Positions 25,030 to 34,242 of a stretch of DNA of 63,315 nucleotides are shown in pieces. The stretch spans positions 1 through 63,315 of the forward strand of contig NZ_CALVHE010000003.1 in NCBI RefSeq assembly GCF_944327235.1, in the 5' to 3' direction. Source of the DNA: an uncultured Desulfovibrio sp. (GTDB lineage: Bacteria > Desulfobacterota > Desulfovibrionia > Desulfovibrionales > Desulfovibrionaceae). The notes under the pieces were generated by a model. It did no database searches. It worked only from the letters and a program-made list of their open reading frames with translations, and was not told the DNA's origin. Position numbers and translations under genes: made by a program. Numbering within the stretch: position 1 is the first letter of the stretch; every line of letters begins with the position of its first letter.

Positions 25030-26102
25030 TACATACCTCCGATCTTGAGTTGCGATTCAAAGTTGCCCGCAACCAGCGATATGAGGATCAGCTGGCCAAG
25101 AATCAGCAAGTTGACGGTTACTCCGATTTTTTGGGCGCAGGATTTCACTTTCTCCACGCCGTCCTCAAGCCAGGTGTCCGCGATCTCCGCCATGCGCTCC
25201 TGAAACTCCGGCATGCGTGCGTAGACGCGCATGTCGTCCACGATCTCCCGGCTGGGGAAGGCCATGCCGGAATCCCGGAGCGCCGTCCCGAAGTCTTCCC
25301 CGTGACGGCTGTGGCGAAGGATCGCGGAAACGATCTCCCGCAGATAGGGGGAAGACGTGCCCTCCATGCGGGAAAGTATCTGGGAAAAATGCTGCCCGGC
25401 CTTCATGCGTGTGGCGATGGTGTAGAGCCAGACCGTGCCTACAGTCAGCCGGTAGATGCTCCAGGGGATGAGTCTGTCGGCAAGCCGCCTGCCCGCTCCC
25501 GTCCAGAAACGGAAGGAAACAAAGACGACGACCAACGCCGCAAGAAAGGCGATTCCCGCCACGATGCCCCACCATGAGGCGATGAAGGAGGAGAGCAGAT
25601 ACAGGACATAGGACGCTCCCGACCAGGTGCGCGGATCGGAGACGAGCGCGAGCTGCGGCATGACATGCAGGGCGATGACGACCATCATGGCAATGCAGGC
25701 CAGGAACATCAGAATGGGCGCTGAGAGATTGGTCACAAGACACTTGCGCATCACTCCCTTGGCTTCCAGCACACGGATGGCCAGGGCAAAACCCTCGGCC
25801 AGCTTGCCGCCGGACTGCGCCGAAGCGATGAGCATGATCTCCTCCTGGGAGGCGATGCCTTCCAGGGCGGCGTCCAGCGGCCTGCCATGCCCAAGCGTCG
25901 TCAGTATATGCGCAAAGATGTCCTCCAGAGGGGACCTACTTTCCTTCGCATGCCGCAGGAGCTGGCGCAGGGACTCTTCCAGCCGCATATTGTTACGTAT
26001 CTGCGTATGAAGTTTCTTCCAAACGCGGATACGCTCCTGCACGCCAAAAAACATGAGGGCCAGGATGCGGACGGTCAGAGGGACATCATGCGTCACAGCC
26101 AT
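25029..26102 (-). CDS. pilR: PilR/GspF-like pilus inner-membrane platform protein
   Basis: 357 aa. Two GspF-type cytoplasmic domains (ASAQSGGKLAEGFALAIRVLEAKG in the first) separated by three membrane segments. It couples the PilQ ATPase to pilin insertion. It overlaps the pilQ end by 10 bp and shares a base with the pilS start. Confidence 0.88.
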   Translation of the reverse strand: MAVTHDVPLTVRILALMFFGVQERIRVWKKLHTQIRNNMRLEESLRQLLRHAKESRSPLEDIFAHILTTLGHGRPLDAALEGIASQEEIMLIASAQSGGKLAEGFALAIRVLEAKGVMRKCLVTNLSAPILMFLACIAMMVVIALHVMPQLALVSDPRTWSGASYVLYLLSSFIASWWGIVAGIAFLAALVVVFVSFRFWTGAGRRLADRLIPWSIYRLTVGTVWLYTIATRMKAGQHFSQILSRMEGTSSPYLREIVSAILRHSRHGEDFGTALRDSGMAFPSREIVDDMRVYARMPEFQERMAEIADTWLEDGVEKVKSCAQKIGVTVNLLILGQLILISLVAGNFESQLKIGGM

Positions 26103-27757
26103 CGTTCCGCTCCGTTTTTCGGGGTCGGGCGTCGCCGGTCACGGTCAATGTCGTAGTCGATGGGCATGGAGAGCCCATCTTCTGTGGTGGCGGGATCAAG
26201 CACACCTTCCGTCATCAGATGCCGGGCATGCTCGAAGTAGCTCATACCGTGCAGCTCATCCCGCCAGTAGGCGCGCGCCTCGTCCATGTCGCCTTCGCGC
26301 AGCATAGCCAGCATGGAGGAGTCGATGGGCACGACTTCGGCCACCACGGTCTGCCGCCAGAGGCCGGGCTGTCCGCCCGACCGGCAGTGGTCGCAGCCCT
26401 CGTGGTTTCGCAAAAAGATGCCGTCATGACGGCTGTCGCCATAGATCAGTTCCGGCGGCAGGCAGCGTTCCAGCCGCGCACGCCGATCCGGACGCAGGGC
26501 CTGCCGGTCTTCCCGCAGCGGCTTGCGGCAATGCGGGCAGAGCCGGGCGACGAGGCGCTGGTATTCGACGCCGGAGAGTACCGTGGGATCGCAGACCGTG
26601 CGCAGCGGTTCCGCCATGTGCCCGCGCAGCATGACCTCCAGACGAGTCAGGATGCCGAAGGCGTCACTGGCGTGGATCGTGGCCCAGACCGCATGGCCGG
26701 ACTGTGCCACCTCGATGGCCGCCATAGCGGCATCCGCATACCGAATCTCGCCGATCATCACCGTGTCCGGGTCGTCTCTGTTGGTTCCCGCTATGGCCAG
26801 CGTGTAGGCCGACAAGCCGCCGGAGCGCTGCTGGTCGTCCTTGCTGTTGACGCGGATTTGGTGCATCCCCACGATGGGCTTTTCCGGCGGGTCTTCCACG
26901 GATATGAAGTTGTCGCCGGGGCGCTCATGAATGAGCGCCTCCATCGTGTGCGCCAGCGCTGTGCTTTTACCGGAACCCGTGCATCCGGAGATGAGCGTCA
27001 TGCCGTTCCTGTCCGCAAGACGGCGGAAAATACCTGTCTGCGCACAGGCCGTGCGCTGTTTGCCGCTCCTGTCCGTGATGGTCACGTCAGCATCGGTGAA
27101 GCCGAGCCGGGCAAGACGCTCTTCCAGCGTCCCGGAAGCGCCGGACGTGTCATGTATGAGCCGCAGGGCCATGAAGGTGCCGAAGCCGTCCTCCCCATGT
27201 ATGCACTCCGTGGGTTCTGAGTGGATACGCACCGAATGCACGCCGTGGGGCAGCACGTTGCGATCCGCGATCCGCGCGTCCAGCGAGAATTTGTTGTTGA
27301 AGGCCGACGTGTCCTGCGACGCCCCCAGATGGTCGTAGATGACGCGGATCAACTGGCGGCCCGTGAAGCCGTCCAGTTCCGAATCGTCGGTCAGCATGCC
27401 AAGGACGCGGAACCTGATCTTGCAGAACGTCCCCATATCCGCGACATGGATGTCCGACGCACCCTGCGCATGGGCACGGGCGATCAAGTCGATGGCCATC
27501 TGCTGGATCTCGTTGTCTCCAAGACCGCTTCGGGCGGCGTAGCGGACATACTGCGCATCAAAACGCGCCGGCGGGACAAAGACGATGCCGCCTATGCCAA
27601 GCCGGGACGCCGTGGTGGCCAGATTGATGATCTCGATCTTGCCCTTCTGTTCCTCCGAGATGTAGAGGGTCTCATCCACCAACGCCACGCGCCCGCGCAG
27701 ATCATCCGGCAGGGAACGGACGCTTTTCAGGCAGGTTTCCATGCTTGTGGCCGCCAT
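26093..27757 (-). CDS. pilQ: PilQ-like type IVb pilus assembly ATPase
   Basis: 554 aa, GspE/PilB superfamily. Walker A at 258-266 (GCTGSGKST), Asp box near SVEDPPE, Walker B VMIGEIRYADAAM, His box ATIHASDA. A tetracysteine element (LCPHCRKPL ... GCDHCRSGG) in the C-terminal part resembles the zinc motif of GspE ATPases. It drives thin-pilus extension. Confidence 0.9.
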   Translation of the reverse strand: MAATSMETCLKSVRSLPDDLRGRVALVDETLYISEEQKGKIEIINLATTASRLGIGGIVFVPPARFDAQYVRYAARSGLGDNEIQQMAIDLIARAHAQGASDIHVADMGTFCKIRFRVLGMLTDDSELDGFTGRQLIRVIYDHLGASQDTSAFNNKFSLDARIADRNVLPHGVHSVRIHSEPTECIHGEDGFGTFMALRLIHDTSGASGTLEERLARLGFTDADVTITDRSGKQRTACAQTGIFRRLADRNGMTLISGCTGSGKSTALAHTMEALIHERPGDNFISVEDPPEKPIVGMHQIRVNSKDDQQRSGGLSAYTLAIAGTNRDDPDTVMIGEIRYADAAMAAIEVAQSGHAVWATIHASDAFGILTRLEVMLRGHMAEPLRTVCDPTVLSGVEYQRLVARLCPHCRKPLREDRQALRPDRRARLERCLPPELIYGDSRHDGIFLRNHEGCDHCRSGGQPGLWRQTVVAEVVPIDSSMLAMLREGDMDEARAYWRDELHGMSYFEHARHLMTEGVLDPATTEDGLSMPIDYDIDRDRRRPTPKNGAERWL

Positions 27758-27760
27758 GTC

Positions 27761-28414
27761 TTACTCCATGAAGGGAATGTCTCGGCTCGTGGAGCCGGAG
27801 CGTATCGTGACGCTGCGCCGCGTCACGCTCAGGACGCCCCCGCCGAAGCGCTGGCCGTGCCGCACGGTCACGGTCTCGCCGGAAGACGTGCGGATGGTGG
27901 CCGAGAGACGGTTGCCCACGCCCTGTACAGAGATGACCACCGGCCCGGAAGGCCGCTTGGGCTTGTCATCCTTTTCTTCTGAGGGCTTTTCCCTTTTGGG
28001 CGGTTCCAGCGGCGGCAGGACGATCTCCTGCGGCTGGGGAACGACCGGAGCGATGGTCTGCGCTTCCCGAAGCTGGCGCTGCAACTCGGCGATCTTCACT
28101 TCCTGCTCAAGCAGATGCTTCTGGCCACGCATACGGGCCAGATCGCCGAGCCGAGTTCCGGAATCGTTGAGCGCGGCCTGCACACGTTCGCCGGTTTGGC
28201 CCTTTTCCGACTTTTGCGCGGGCGTGGAAGGAGACTTCGGCTGTCCGACCGTCCGATCCCCCAGCTTCTTCTCCACCTTGGGGGCAGGAAGCTGTGACGC
28301 GGGCTTTCCGGTATCCTGAAGAAATGACGGCAGGAAGAGCCACGCAAGGCTGCCCGCCATGAAGACCATGCTTCCGCCAAGAAGCAGATTCTTGCCTTTT
28401 TTAGTGAGCGGCAT
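27761..28414 (-). CDS. pilP: PilP-like pilus biogenesis protein
   Basis: 217 aa from the ATG at 28414 (GGAGGG upstream). Membrane helix near the N-terminus (about 10-28), Pro/Lys-rich linker, coiled helix (LEQEVKIAELQRQLREA), then a small PilP-type beta domain with VVISVQGVGNRLSATIRT. It links the inner-membrane platform to the secretin. Overlaps the pilO end by 14 bp. Confidence 0.8.
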   Translation of the reverse strand: MPLTKKGKNLLLGGSMVFMAGSLAWLFLPSFLQDTGKPASQLPAPKVEKKLGDRTVGQPKSPSTPAQKSEKGQTGERVQAALNDSGTRLGDLARMRGQKHLLEQEVKIAELQRQLREAQTIAPVVPQPQEIVLPPLEPPKREKPSEEKDDKPKRPSGPVVISVQGVGNRLSATIRTSSGETVTVRHGQRFGGGVLSVTRRSVTIRSGSTSRDIPFME

Positions 28415-29765
28415 AGATCTTTCCCTCCACAAACCAGTTTCCGCTGTCGTAGCCGATGCTTTCAATGGTCAGGCCCGGCACTTCGGCGAGCATTTCAAAC
28501 AGCCCGTCCTCACCGCCCACGCCCATGAGCAGATCGGGTACGGAGGAAAGGCTCCACGTCCCCACATGCCACGGCGACACCACGCTGATGCCGTCAATGC
28601 TCTTCTTCGTCTGGGTGGCGAACTTCAACTCAAGCTTCGTGCCCGTGTCCTGGGCTATCTGCGAGAGCAGACCGGATGCCGCGTCCTGGGCCACCAGCAT
28701 CTCGTGATCCGTGCCCGGCCCGTCCGGGCGCTTCGCCGGTGACGGCAGAGGCGCGACGGCCCGCGTGGAAGTAGCAATCTTGCCGTTTTTCGGCGAAATC
28801 TTGCCGTTGTCCGGCAGATTGATGAAATCCCCGCCTTCCCGGTGCCGCCATTCCAGGCGCACCTGCTTGCCCACGCACTCAGCTTTGCCCAGCTCCCAGC
28901 CCTGGCTGGACATAGGCAACTCCATGAGCGAGGGCAGGCACTGCCGCGCAACATCTGTAGCCAGCGGCGCTTTCTGCCAGTCCATCGGGAAAAATTTCCA
29001 GGGATTTTCCCTCAAGTCCTTCTGGCGCTGCATACGGGCGATCTGCGCCTGCCGGGCGGCTTCGTATTCCGCTCGCTTGACGTGGTAGTGCGCGGCGAAG
29101 GCCCCGCCCGCGAGGATGGCAACAAGGCCCAGCCCCACGGCAAGGCGCAGCGCCCCGGTGCGGGAAAGGCTGCGATTCAGATTGAGCAGGCGTCCCTTGT
29201 CCCGCGCCCAGACATCCGCCGAAGACAGCCGGCAACGCTCCGCGAGCCAGTCCATGCTGTCCGAGACCGTTTCAGGGCGCATGCAATCTTCCGGCGAGAT
29301 GCCGGTCAAATGCTGGAAGAAGGTCAGCGCCTCTTCGGCCTCTTCGCGCGTGAAGAAGACCTGATCCCCCTGTTCAGGGATGACGCCGTTCATGCGGCAG
29401 TGCAGCCACCATGCGGGGCGGCCCTCGCCATCCTTTGAGGCGGCAAGCTCCAGAGGGAAAAGGCCGAGGAAGCTTTGCGGTGCATCCAGGCAGGCCGCGA
29501 GACTGCGTGCCGTCGCCCAGGGCCGCCAGTCCTCCGCGAAGCTGAACCCCTCCTGACCCGTGAACGCCTGCCAGACTCTGCGCCGCTCTTTGGGCAGGCG
29601 ATGTCTGGCCATAGCCCGCATGTCCGGCGCATCTTCGCCGAAGCCCACACGCACGGCATCGGCGTGATCGCGCAAGACCTTCCGCGACGAGGCGAACTTT
29701 TTCACCGGCATGGCCCAGACAAGGCCAATGGCAAAGGGGCGTCCATTCAGCAATACCAGCTCCAC
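28401..29765 (-). CDS. pilO: PilO-like thin-pilus protein
   Basis: 454 aa. N-terminal cytoplasmic domain, one membrane helix near 206-224 (ALRLAVGLGLVAILAGGAFAA), and a periplasmic C-terminal part; matches R64 PilO in size and topology. It lies between pilN and pilP as in R64. The family is known mainly by this context. Confidence 0.82.
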   Translation of the reverse strand: MELVLLNGRPFAIGLVWAMPVKKFASSRKVLRDHADAVRVGFGEDAPDMRAMARHRLPKERRRVWQAFTGQEGFSFAEDWRPWATARSLAACLDAPQSFLGLFPLELAASKDGEGRPAWWLHCRMNGVIPEQGDQVFFTREEAEEALTFFQHLTGISPEDCMRPETVSDSMDWLAERCRLSSADVWARDKGRLLNLNRSLSRTGALRLAVGLGLVAILAGGAFAAHYHVKRAEYEAARQAQIARMQRQKDLRENPWKFFPMDWQKAPLATDVARQCLPSLMELPMSSQGWELGKAECVGKQVRLEWRHREGGDFINLPDNGKISPKNGKIATSTRAVAPLPSPAKRPDGPGTDHEMLVAQDAASGLLSQIAQDTGTKLELKFATQTKKSIDGISVVSPWHVGTWSLSSVPDLLMGVGGEDGLFEMLAEVPGLTIESIGYDSGNWFVEGKIYAAH

Positions 29766-29767
29766 GG

Positions 29768-31345
29768 CTAGTCCTCCGTGCCGCCCCCAGCGGCCTCAAG
29801 CTCTATGGTGATGACCAGCAGGGTCTTGGCGTACTGCCGCCCGCGCCCGAAGTTCAGCAGGCCGAGGGAATTGGCGAGCTGTTGCGTCTGATCCTGGAAG
29901 CCCGCCAGCACCAAGGTCTGGCCCATCTGCATCTGTGACCGCTGCGAGAAGGCGCGGGTGCTTGTTCTGGGAAGCTGCACCGTCAGATCGGCGGTGCTGA
30001 ACTCCGTCAGCTCATCCAAGCTGGACAAGTTGATGCTGTACTGGAGCAGCACACGCCTGCGATCCAGAATGTGCGGGATGATGGTCATGGCAAAGCCCGT
30101 CGTCACTTCGCCGGGCGTGATCTCCGATGTCTGTCCGTACTCCGATTGCGTGGACGACGAGCCCGCTAGGTATGCGATGCGCTTGATCGACTGGATGGGT
30201 ACAGGCTGGTTGGACAGCACGAGACCCCCCCCGGACGTGACCTGCGTGGCATTCCCCCACTCCTTGAGCGCCTTGAGCACGCCCGTGGAGTTTTTGAGAT
30301 CCCCGGACACGATGGTGGCCGAGGCCGTGGACGGCCCGCCCAGAGAAGACAGGCTGCCCGCGACGACGGACACGTCGCCGTTGGCGAAGATGGCTTGGAG
30401 ATCTATGCCCGCTTCCGCATCGTCAGAGACTTCCAGCGCCCAGACGTTGACCGTCAGCGCGACCTGTCTCGATAAGCGTTGATTGATGTCCGCAATGTAG
30501 CTCGATATCTGGCGAACATTCTCGAAGCGATCCCGGACCGTGATGGTGCCCGTGGCCTGGTTGCCGACCACCGAGCCTTCCGGCGAAAGCAGCGCTTTGA
30601 CGGCCTTTTCCGTGTCCACCCATACATCGTATGAGTATTGCGTCTTGTTGGACTGCATCGTCTGCGACGACGTGTCCGCCGTGGATACGGTTTGATTGAC
30701 TCCGCCCCCGCCGATGGAAGTGTTGGAGGTCTCCTTGCTCTTGTTGGTGATCTGCCCTTGGTACTCTTGTTTTCCAGGCGCGGAGAGCAACGTGAAGGTC
30801 TTCACCGTCAGGCGGGTAAAGACGACCGTCTTTGCCTTGGCGTCATACTCCCAGCCGTAGCCGCTGGCCATGGACACATGATCGAGCAGGCCGCGCAGCG
30901 TCCCCTCATAAGAAATGTTGAGGACAGTCCCCAGACCGCCGGACGGCACGTCCAGCAAGTCGGGCAGATCGGCGGGAGCGCCGGGCGCGGGTGTGGGAGC
31001 CTTGGCGGGCGTCAGCGGAGCCGGATCCGCGCCGACCTGCACCGTCAGCGGCGTCAGGTCGGAGATGCCCGCCGCGATGCGCGGCAGCGTCCCCCGCATA
31101 CGCAGGGTGACGTGCGTTGCCAGCTCCGGGGCGCTTTGCGCGCCCGCGCGAATAGGCACCGCTTTGGCCCCCACATACGGCTCCGCAACCACCTCCACTG
31201 ATTTAGAGCGGGAAAGGGTCGTAAACTCCTTGCCTCTGGCTTCCACATCCTCGTGCGTGGGCGCGCCCTTGTAGGAGCAGCCCACAAGGCTGACGCCAAG
31301 CAGCAGGATGGAAAGAAGGCGCATGATCCGGCTAGTTGTGTTCAT
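29768..31345 (-). CDS. pilN: PilN secretin lipoprotein (type IVb pilus)
   Basis: 525 aa. Lipobox LVGC near residue 23, N-terminal secretin N-domains, and a C-terminal secretin domain with TEFSTADLTVQLPRTSTRAF and a Gln/Leu-rich closing strand. It forms the outer-membrane pore of the thin pilus. Alternative starts at 31345 (ATG) and seven codons later cannot be separated. In R64 pilN is likewise a lipoprotein secretin. Confidence 0.88.
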   Translation of the reverse strand: MNTTSRIMRLLSILLLGVSLVGCSYKGAPTHEDVEARGKEFTTLSRSKSVEVVAEPYVGAKAVPIRAGAQSAPELATHVTLRMRGTLPRIAAGISDLTPLTVQVGADPAPLTPAKAPTPAPGAPADLPDLLDVPSGGLGTVLNISYEGTLRGLLDHVSMASGYGWEYDAKAKTVVFTRLTVKTFTLLSAPGKQEYQGQITNKSKETSNTSIGGGGVNQTVSTADTSSQTMQSNKTQYSYDVWVDTEKAVKALLSPEGSVVGNQATGTITVRDRFENVRQISSYIADINQRLSRQVALTVNVWALEVSDDAEAGIDLQAIFANGDVSVVAGSLSSLGGPSTASATIVSGDLKNSTGVLKALKEWGNATQVTSGGGLVLSNQPVPIQSIKRIAYLAGSSSTQSEYGQTSEITPGEVTTGFAMTIIPHILDRRRVLLQYSINLSSLDELTEFSTADLTVQLPRTSTRAFSQRSQMQMGQTLVLAGFQDQTQQLANSLGLLNFGRGRQYAKTLLVITIELEAAGGGTED

Positions 31346-31360
31346 GGTGTTGTCCTGTCA

Positions 31361-31666
31361 TCAGTTCTTCGCATCCGGGATTTCCGGAATGGCCCGCTTC
31401 AGTCGATCCTGCAAAACACGCTTCTTGCAGTCGTAAAAATTCCGTGCATCATCTTTGAAAATCTCTTCTTTCCCCTTGAGGTGCAGTCGTGCGCAATCCA
31501 TGATTTCCCTGTCATTGCTGTTGTTCCTGATGTCGGAAAGCAATTCTTCCGTCTCGGAAAGGGGAACTTTATCTGGAGTATACAGACAAAACAGAACAAT
31601 AGCTAAAAAGAATAGTCCAGCAAATAACGCCAACATCTGCCGCACAAGATCCGTCCAATCTTTCAT
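31361..31666 (-). CDS. Small single-pass membrane protein
   Basis: 101 aa from the ATG at 31666 (GAGG upstream). Membrane helix at about 11-29, then a charged soluble region with two cysteines (DCARLHL, YDCKKR). AT-richer than the pil genes. Last of three small genes between the fusion lipoprotein and pilN; 15 bp before pilN. Not recognised. Confidence 0.55.
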   Translation of the reverse strand: MKDWTDLVRQMLALFAGLFFLAIVLFCLYTPDKVPLSETEELLSDIRNNSNDREIMDCARLHLKGKEEIFKDDARNFYDCKKRVLQDRLKRAIPEIPDAKN

Positions 31667-31673
31667 GTCCGCC

Positions 31674-31844
31674 TCACCCCATCGTTCTGCCGAACAGAAA
31701 GCCAAGGAGAAAGAAGAGCGAAGCCAGGGAACTGGCCGCTGGGATCAACATCGACATGAACATCCTGTCGATGCGCTGGAGCAGTTCCAGCCGCAGCTCA
31801 AACTCCCGTTGCGTCAGTGGCCGCCTGTTGCGCGTATCATTCAT
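31674..31844 (-). CDS. Very small membrane protein (56 aa)
   Basis: 56 aa, read directly: ATG at 31844, TGA at 31676-31674. Basic helical head (MNDTRNRRPLTQREFELRL), then a hydrophobic C-terminal helix (about 31-52: LIPAASSLASLFFLLGFLF). Its ATG overlaps the stop of the upstream gene by 4 bp (ATGA), good evidence for coupled translation. Unknown role; similar in style to islet gene K. Confidence 0.5.
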   Translation of the reverse strand: MNDTRNRRPLTQREFELRLELLQRIDRMFMSMLIPAASSLASLFFLLGFLFGRTMG

Positions 31845-32308
31845 TGTCCTGCCCCCCGTTTCCAGATGCCCAGCGAGTCGAGTTCCCGCTGCGCTTCCTC
31901 ATCCTTTCTTCTTTTCTCGATTTCAGAGATGCAGTCATTGTATTCCAGAAAATCACCGAAGGTAATTTTGCCGCGTGTCTCCGCAAGCTTTTCTTCACAT
32001 ACGCGCAGTTCCGTGTCTGAACGATGGGAAGAGATCGCTTCATAGAGCTCTTTCTTTTCCTCAAGGGAAAGTTCAAAAGACCCCACAAGGGCTCCTATAA
32101 GAAATCTAGCTCCTACGAATAAGAGTATGATCAAAAGTACGGCAGCCAAAAGATAGAATAAGCAGGACAGCAGGTTTCCAAGGATTGACAGCATGGTTCC
32201 AAGTACTGTTTCATCAAGGAAAACAAGCAGCCTCTTCCTAATTGACTTCAGGAAACGAAGCGCCTTTTCGCCCCGCGTCTCTGTCTTGCGCTTGCCCCAT
32301 TCCCGCAT
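31841..32308 (-). CDS. Membrane protein with coiled C-terminal domain
   Basis: 155 aa. Very basic N-terminus (about 1-28), two adjacent hydrophobic segments (about 36-75), then an 80-residue charged helical domain rich in Glu/Lys with one CEEKL motif. The stop at 31841 overlaps the next small gene, and the start is 3 bp downstream of the fusion lipoprotein. Not recognised. AT-richer than its neighbours. Confidence 0.58.
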   Translation of the reverse strand: MREWGKRKTETRGEKALRFLKSIRKRLLVFLDETVLGTMLSILGNLLSCLFYLLAAVLLIILLFVGARFLIGALVGSFELSLEEKKELYEAISSHRSDTELRVCEEKLAETRGKITFGDFLEYNDCISEIEKRRKDEEAQRELDSLGIWKRGAGQ

Positions 32309-32311
32309 GAC

Positions 32312-33631
32312 TTAATGCTCCGACACTTCCACGACGCTGTTGCCTTCAAAAATGGTCACACGCAGGGCATGGCCGTTGCTCTGGAGCGCCCCGAAGAACG
32401 CCTTCACGGCAGCCTGGAAGGAGCCGTTGAACGTGGAATTGCTCTGCATTTCGTAGTCGTTGTGCGCCGACCAGATAAGGGTGTACCCGGCATCCGTCGC
32501 CCATCTTTCAAGTTGTGCTTTAAGCATTTCGCCCTTGACGATTTCCCAGGAGCGCACGCCGCCCATGCCAGCAGGATTGCTGACCGGGATGATCTCCGCA
32601 TCGGCGGGCAGGGACGCCGGAACGGCGGCTGTGTCTCCTGAAGGTGTGCTCGTGGGCACGGGAGACGGCACGGGAGACACGCGCGGGCCTTCGGCCACAG
32701 GCGCGGGCGGAGCCGGAGGCGTCACAGGTGCGGCGACCGGCGTATAGGAAATAGTCTTGGTCTCCGCTTTTTGCGGAGTCGCGGAGGACAGGCTCAGCTT
32801 GGCCGATGTGTGCGCAGGCAGCGTCGTGGATGCGGGCACGGGCGCGGGAAGCGTGGCACCCGGTGTCCCGGCGGCCACTCCGGCGGGCACGGGATTTTCG
32901 GCGGCCACGGGGATCGTCCCGGCGGGCGGTTCCGACAAGTACACCTGATAGCCTTCGATGAGCATGGCGTTCGGGCCGACGTTGTTCCAGCGGCAAAAGT
33001 CATCGACCGGGACGCCGGAACGCCGCGCAACGGCGGCAGCCGTGGCGGTACGGCTCACCGGCACCGTCTTGACGTTACCCGCTCCAGCCGGGGGAGTCGT
33101 GGCCGCTTTTGCCGGGCTTTCGGCCACTGGTAAGGCCGTCTGTCCGGCGGGATCCACGCCAGGAGAAGAAACGGGATCCGGCAGGGGCCGAGCTTCCAGG
33201 GTGGAAGACGGAGCTTGCGCTGAAGGTGGTTCGGTATAGGTGACGGGCGTATCCGACAGCTTGCGCGAGATGCTGAAAAGCTGGCCATCCGTGCTGCTGA
33301 TCCGGGCATAGCCCAGCGGCTGCCCTTGGTCGCGCAACACGTCCAGTGTGTACGATATGCCGAGACCGCCATCAGGTACGAGCGCGAATCCGGCCCGGCG
33401 CAGTTCCGCTTCCAGCGTTTCGCCAAACGCCCCCGGCGCACGTTCCAGCCGCAGGGCCGTATGCGCCGGCGCATGACGTTCCGCCAGTTCCGTGGCCGCC
33501 AATTCCGCCAGCGCCCGTGCGTCCCCGGCGTGATCGGCGCTCAGGGTATCCAGCGATCCGGTCTTTTGCCCGGCAAGGCAGCCGGTCAGACTCATGCTCG
33601 TCAGAAAAGCCAGGACAAGCAGTCGCTTCAT
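32312..33631 (-). CDS. TrbH-LysM-PilL/TcpQ fusion lipoprotein
   Basis: 439 aa. Lipobox LTGC with acyl-Cys18. Residues 33-133 fit the TrbH lipoprotein pattern (AATELAERHAPAHTALRLER, AFGETLEAELRRAGFALV). Residues 188-233 look like a LysM peptidoglycan-binding unit (TAAAVARRSGVPVDDFCRWN ... GYQVYL). A Pro/Ala/Thr-rich linker spans 234-355. Residues 361-436 match the TcpQ/PilL C-terminal domain (WEIVKGEMLKAQLERWATDA...W). TrbH belongs to the P-type mating channel and PilL/TcpQ to the type IVb pilus secretin, so the protein appears to join the two. The gene sits exactly between trbD and the pil genes. Confidence 0.78.
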   Translation of the reverse strand: MKRLLVLAFLTSMSLTGCLAGQKTGSLDTLSADHAGDARALAELAATELAERHAPAHTALRLERAPGAFGETLEAELRRAGFALVPDGGLGISYTLDVLRDQGQPLGYARISSTDGQLFSISRKLSDTPVTYTEPPSAQAPSSTLEARPLPDPVSSPGVDPAGQTALPVAESPAKAATTPPAGAGNVKTVPVSRTATAAAVARRSGVPVDDFCRWNNVGPNAMLIEGYQVYLSEPPAGTIPVAAENPVPAGVAAGTPGATLPAPVPASTTLPAHTSAKLSLSSATPQKAETKTISYTPVAAPVTPPAPPAPVAEGPRVSPVPSPVPTSTPSGDTAAVPASLPADAEIIPVSNPAGMGGVRSWEIVKGEMLKAQLERWATDAGYTLIWSAHNDYEMQSNSTFNGSFQAAVKAFFGALQSNGHALRVTIFEGNSVVEVSEH

Positions 33632-33634
33632 GCC

Positions 33635-33922
33635 TCACCTCACTATGCGCCAGCGGGAAGACCGCGAGCTGTAGAAATCCTGCTGCTTGACGTGGCGCAG
33701 CCACACGCGGCTCAGCATGGGATCAACTTTGGCCATGCGCCGCAGGACAAAGAGCGTGAATAGCCAGAAAGTCAGGGCCATCCCTCCGGAAATGAGCGTC
33801 ATGCCGCCCACACCGACAAGCAGCGAAACCAGCGCCGAGCCCATGACCAGATCACGCTCGCCGCCCAGCACGAGATTGTGCCGGTGCAGGGACTGATGGA
33901 TGATATGCGTCGTCTGTTCCAT
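33635..33922 (-). CDS. trbD: TrbD/VirB3 membrane protein
   Basis: 95 aa from the ATG at 33922, which shares one base with the trbC stop (TGATG). Two adjacent membrane segments at about 28-65, then the VirB3-type charged tail LRRMAKVDPMLSRVWLRH. VirB3 partners the VirB4 ATPase; here trbE is displaced 14 kb downstream by the inserted pil block. Confidence 0.88.
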   Translation of the reverse strand: MEQTTHIIHQSLHRHNLVLGGERDLVMGSALVSLLVGVGGMTLISGGMALTFWLFTLFVLRRMAKVDPMLSRVWLRHVKQQDFYSSRSSRWRIVR

Positions 33923-34233
33923 CACGCCACCAGCGCCCCGGAAAAGGAAAAGACCGTGTTCACCATGCTGCCCGCAAAAGCGATGAAGGAGATGCCGAAT
34001 ACGGCACTCAGCAACAGCTTGAAGCCGCCGGAAATATCTTCCCGGTTGAAAAGAAAGATGACGCCGCAGATCGCCATTGCCGTGATGGAGATATACTTGC
34101 CCGCTGGGCCGGTAATGGTGTTCACCACCTTTTCCAGAGGACTGGAAAACTCCGTGATGCCGCCGCTGGCCAGCGCCAGTTCCGGCAGCAGGAGCAGGCA
34201 GGCAAACGCAAGAAGAACAGACAGTTTTCGCAT
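33922..34233 (-). CDS. trbC: TrbC/VirB2 pilin
   Basis: 103 aa. Signal peptide ending ALASG, then two hydrophobic helices with the VirB2 pattern (GPAGKYISITAMAICGVIFLF, then FKLLLSAVFGISFIAFAGS). Likely subunit of the mating pilus and substrate of the TraF peptidase. The gene stop shares a base with the trbD start. Confidence 0.9.
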   Translation of the reverse strand: MRKLSVLLAFACLLLLPELALASGGITEFSSPLEKVVNTITGPAGKYISITAMAICGVIFLFNREDISGGFKLLLSAVFGISFIAFAGSMVNTVFSFSGALVA

Positions 34234-34242
34234 GATGATACC

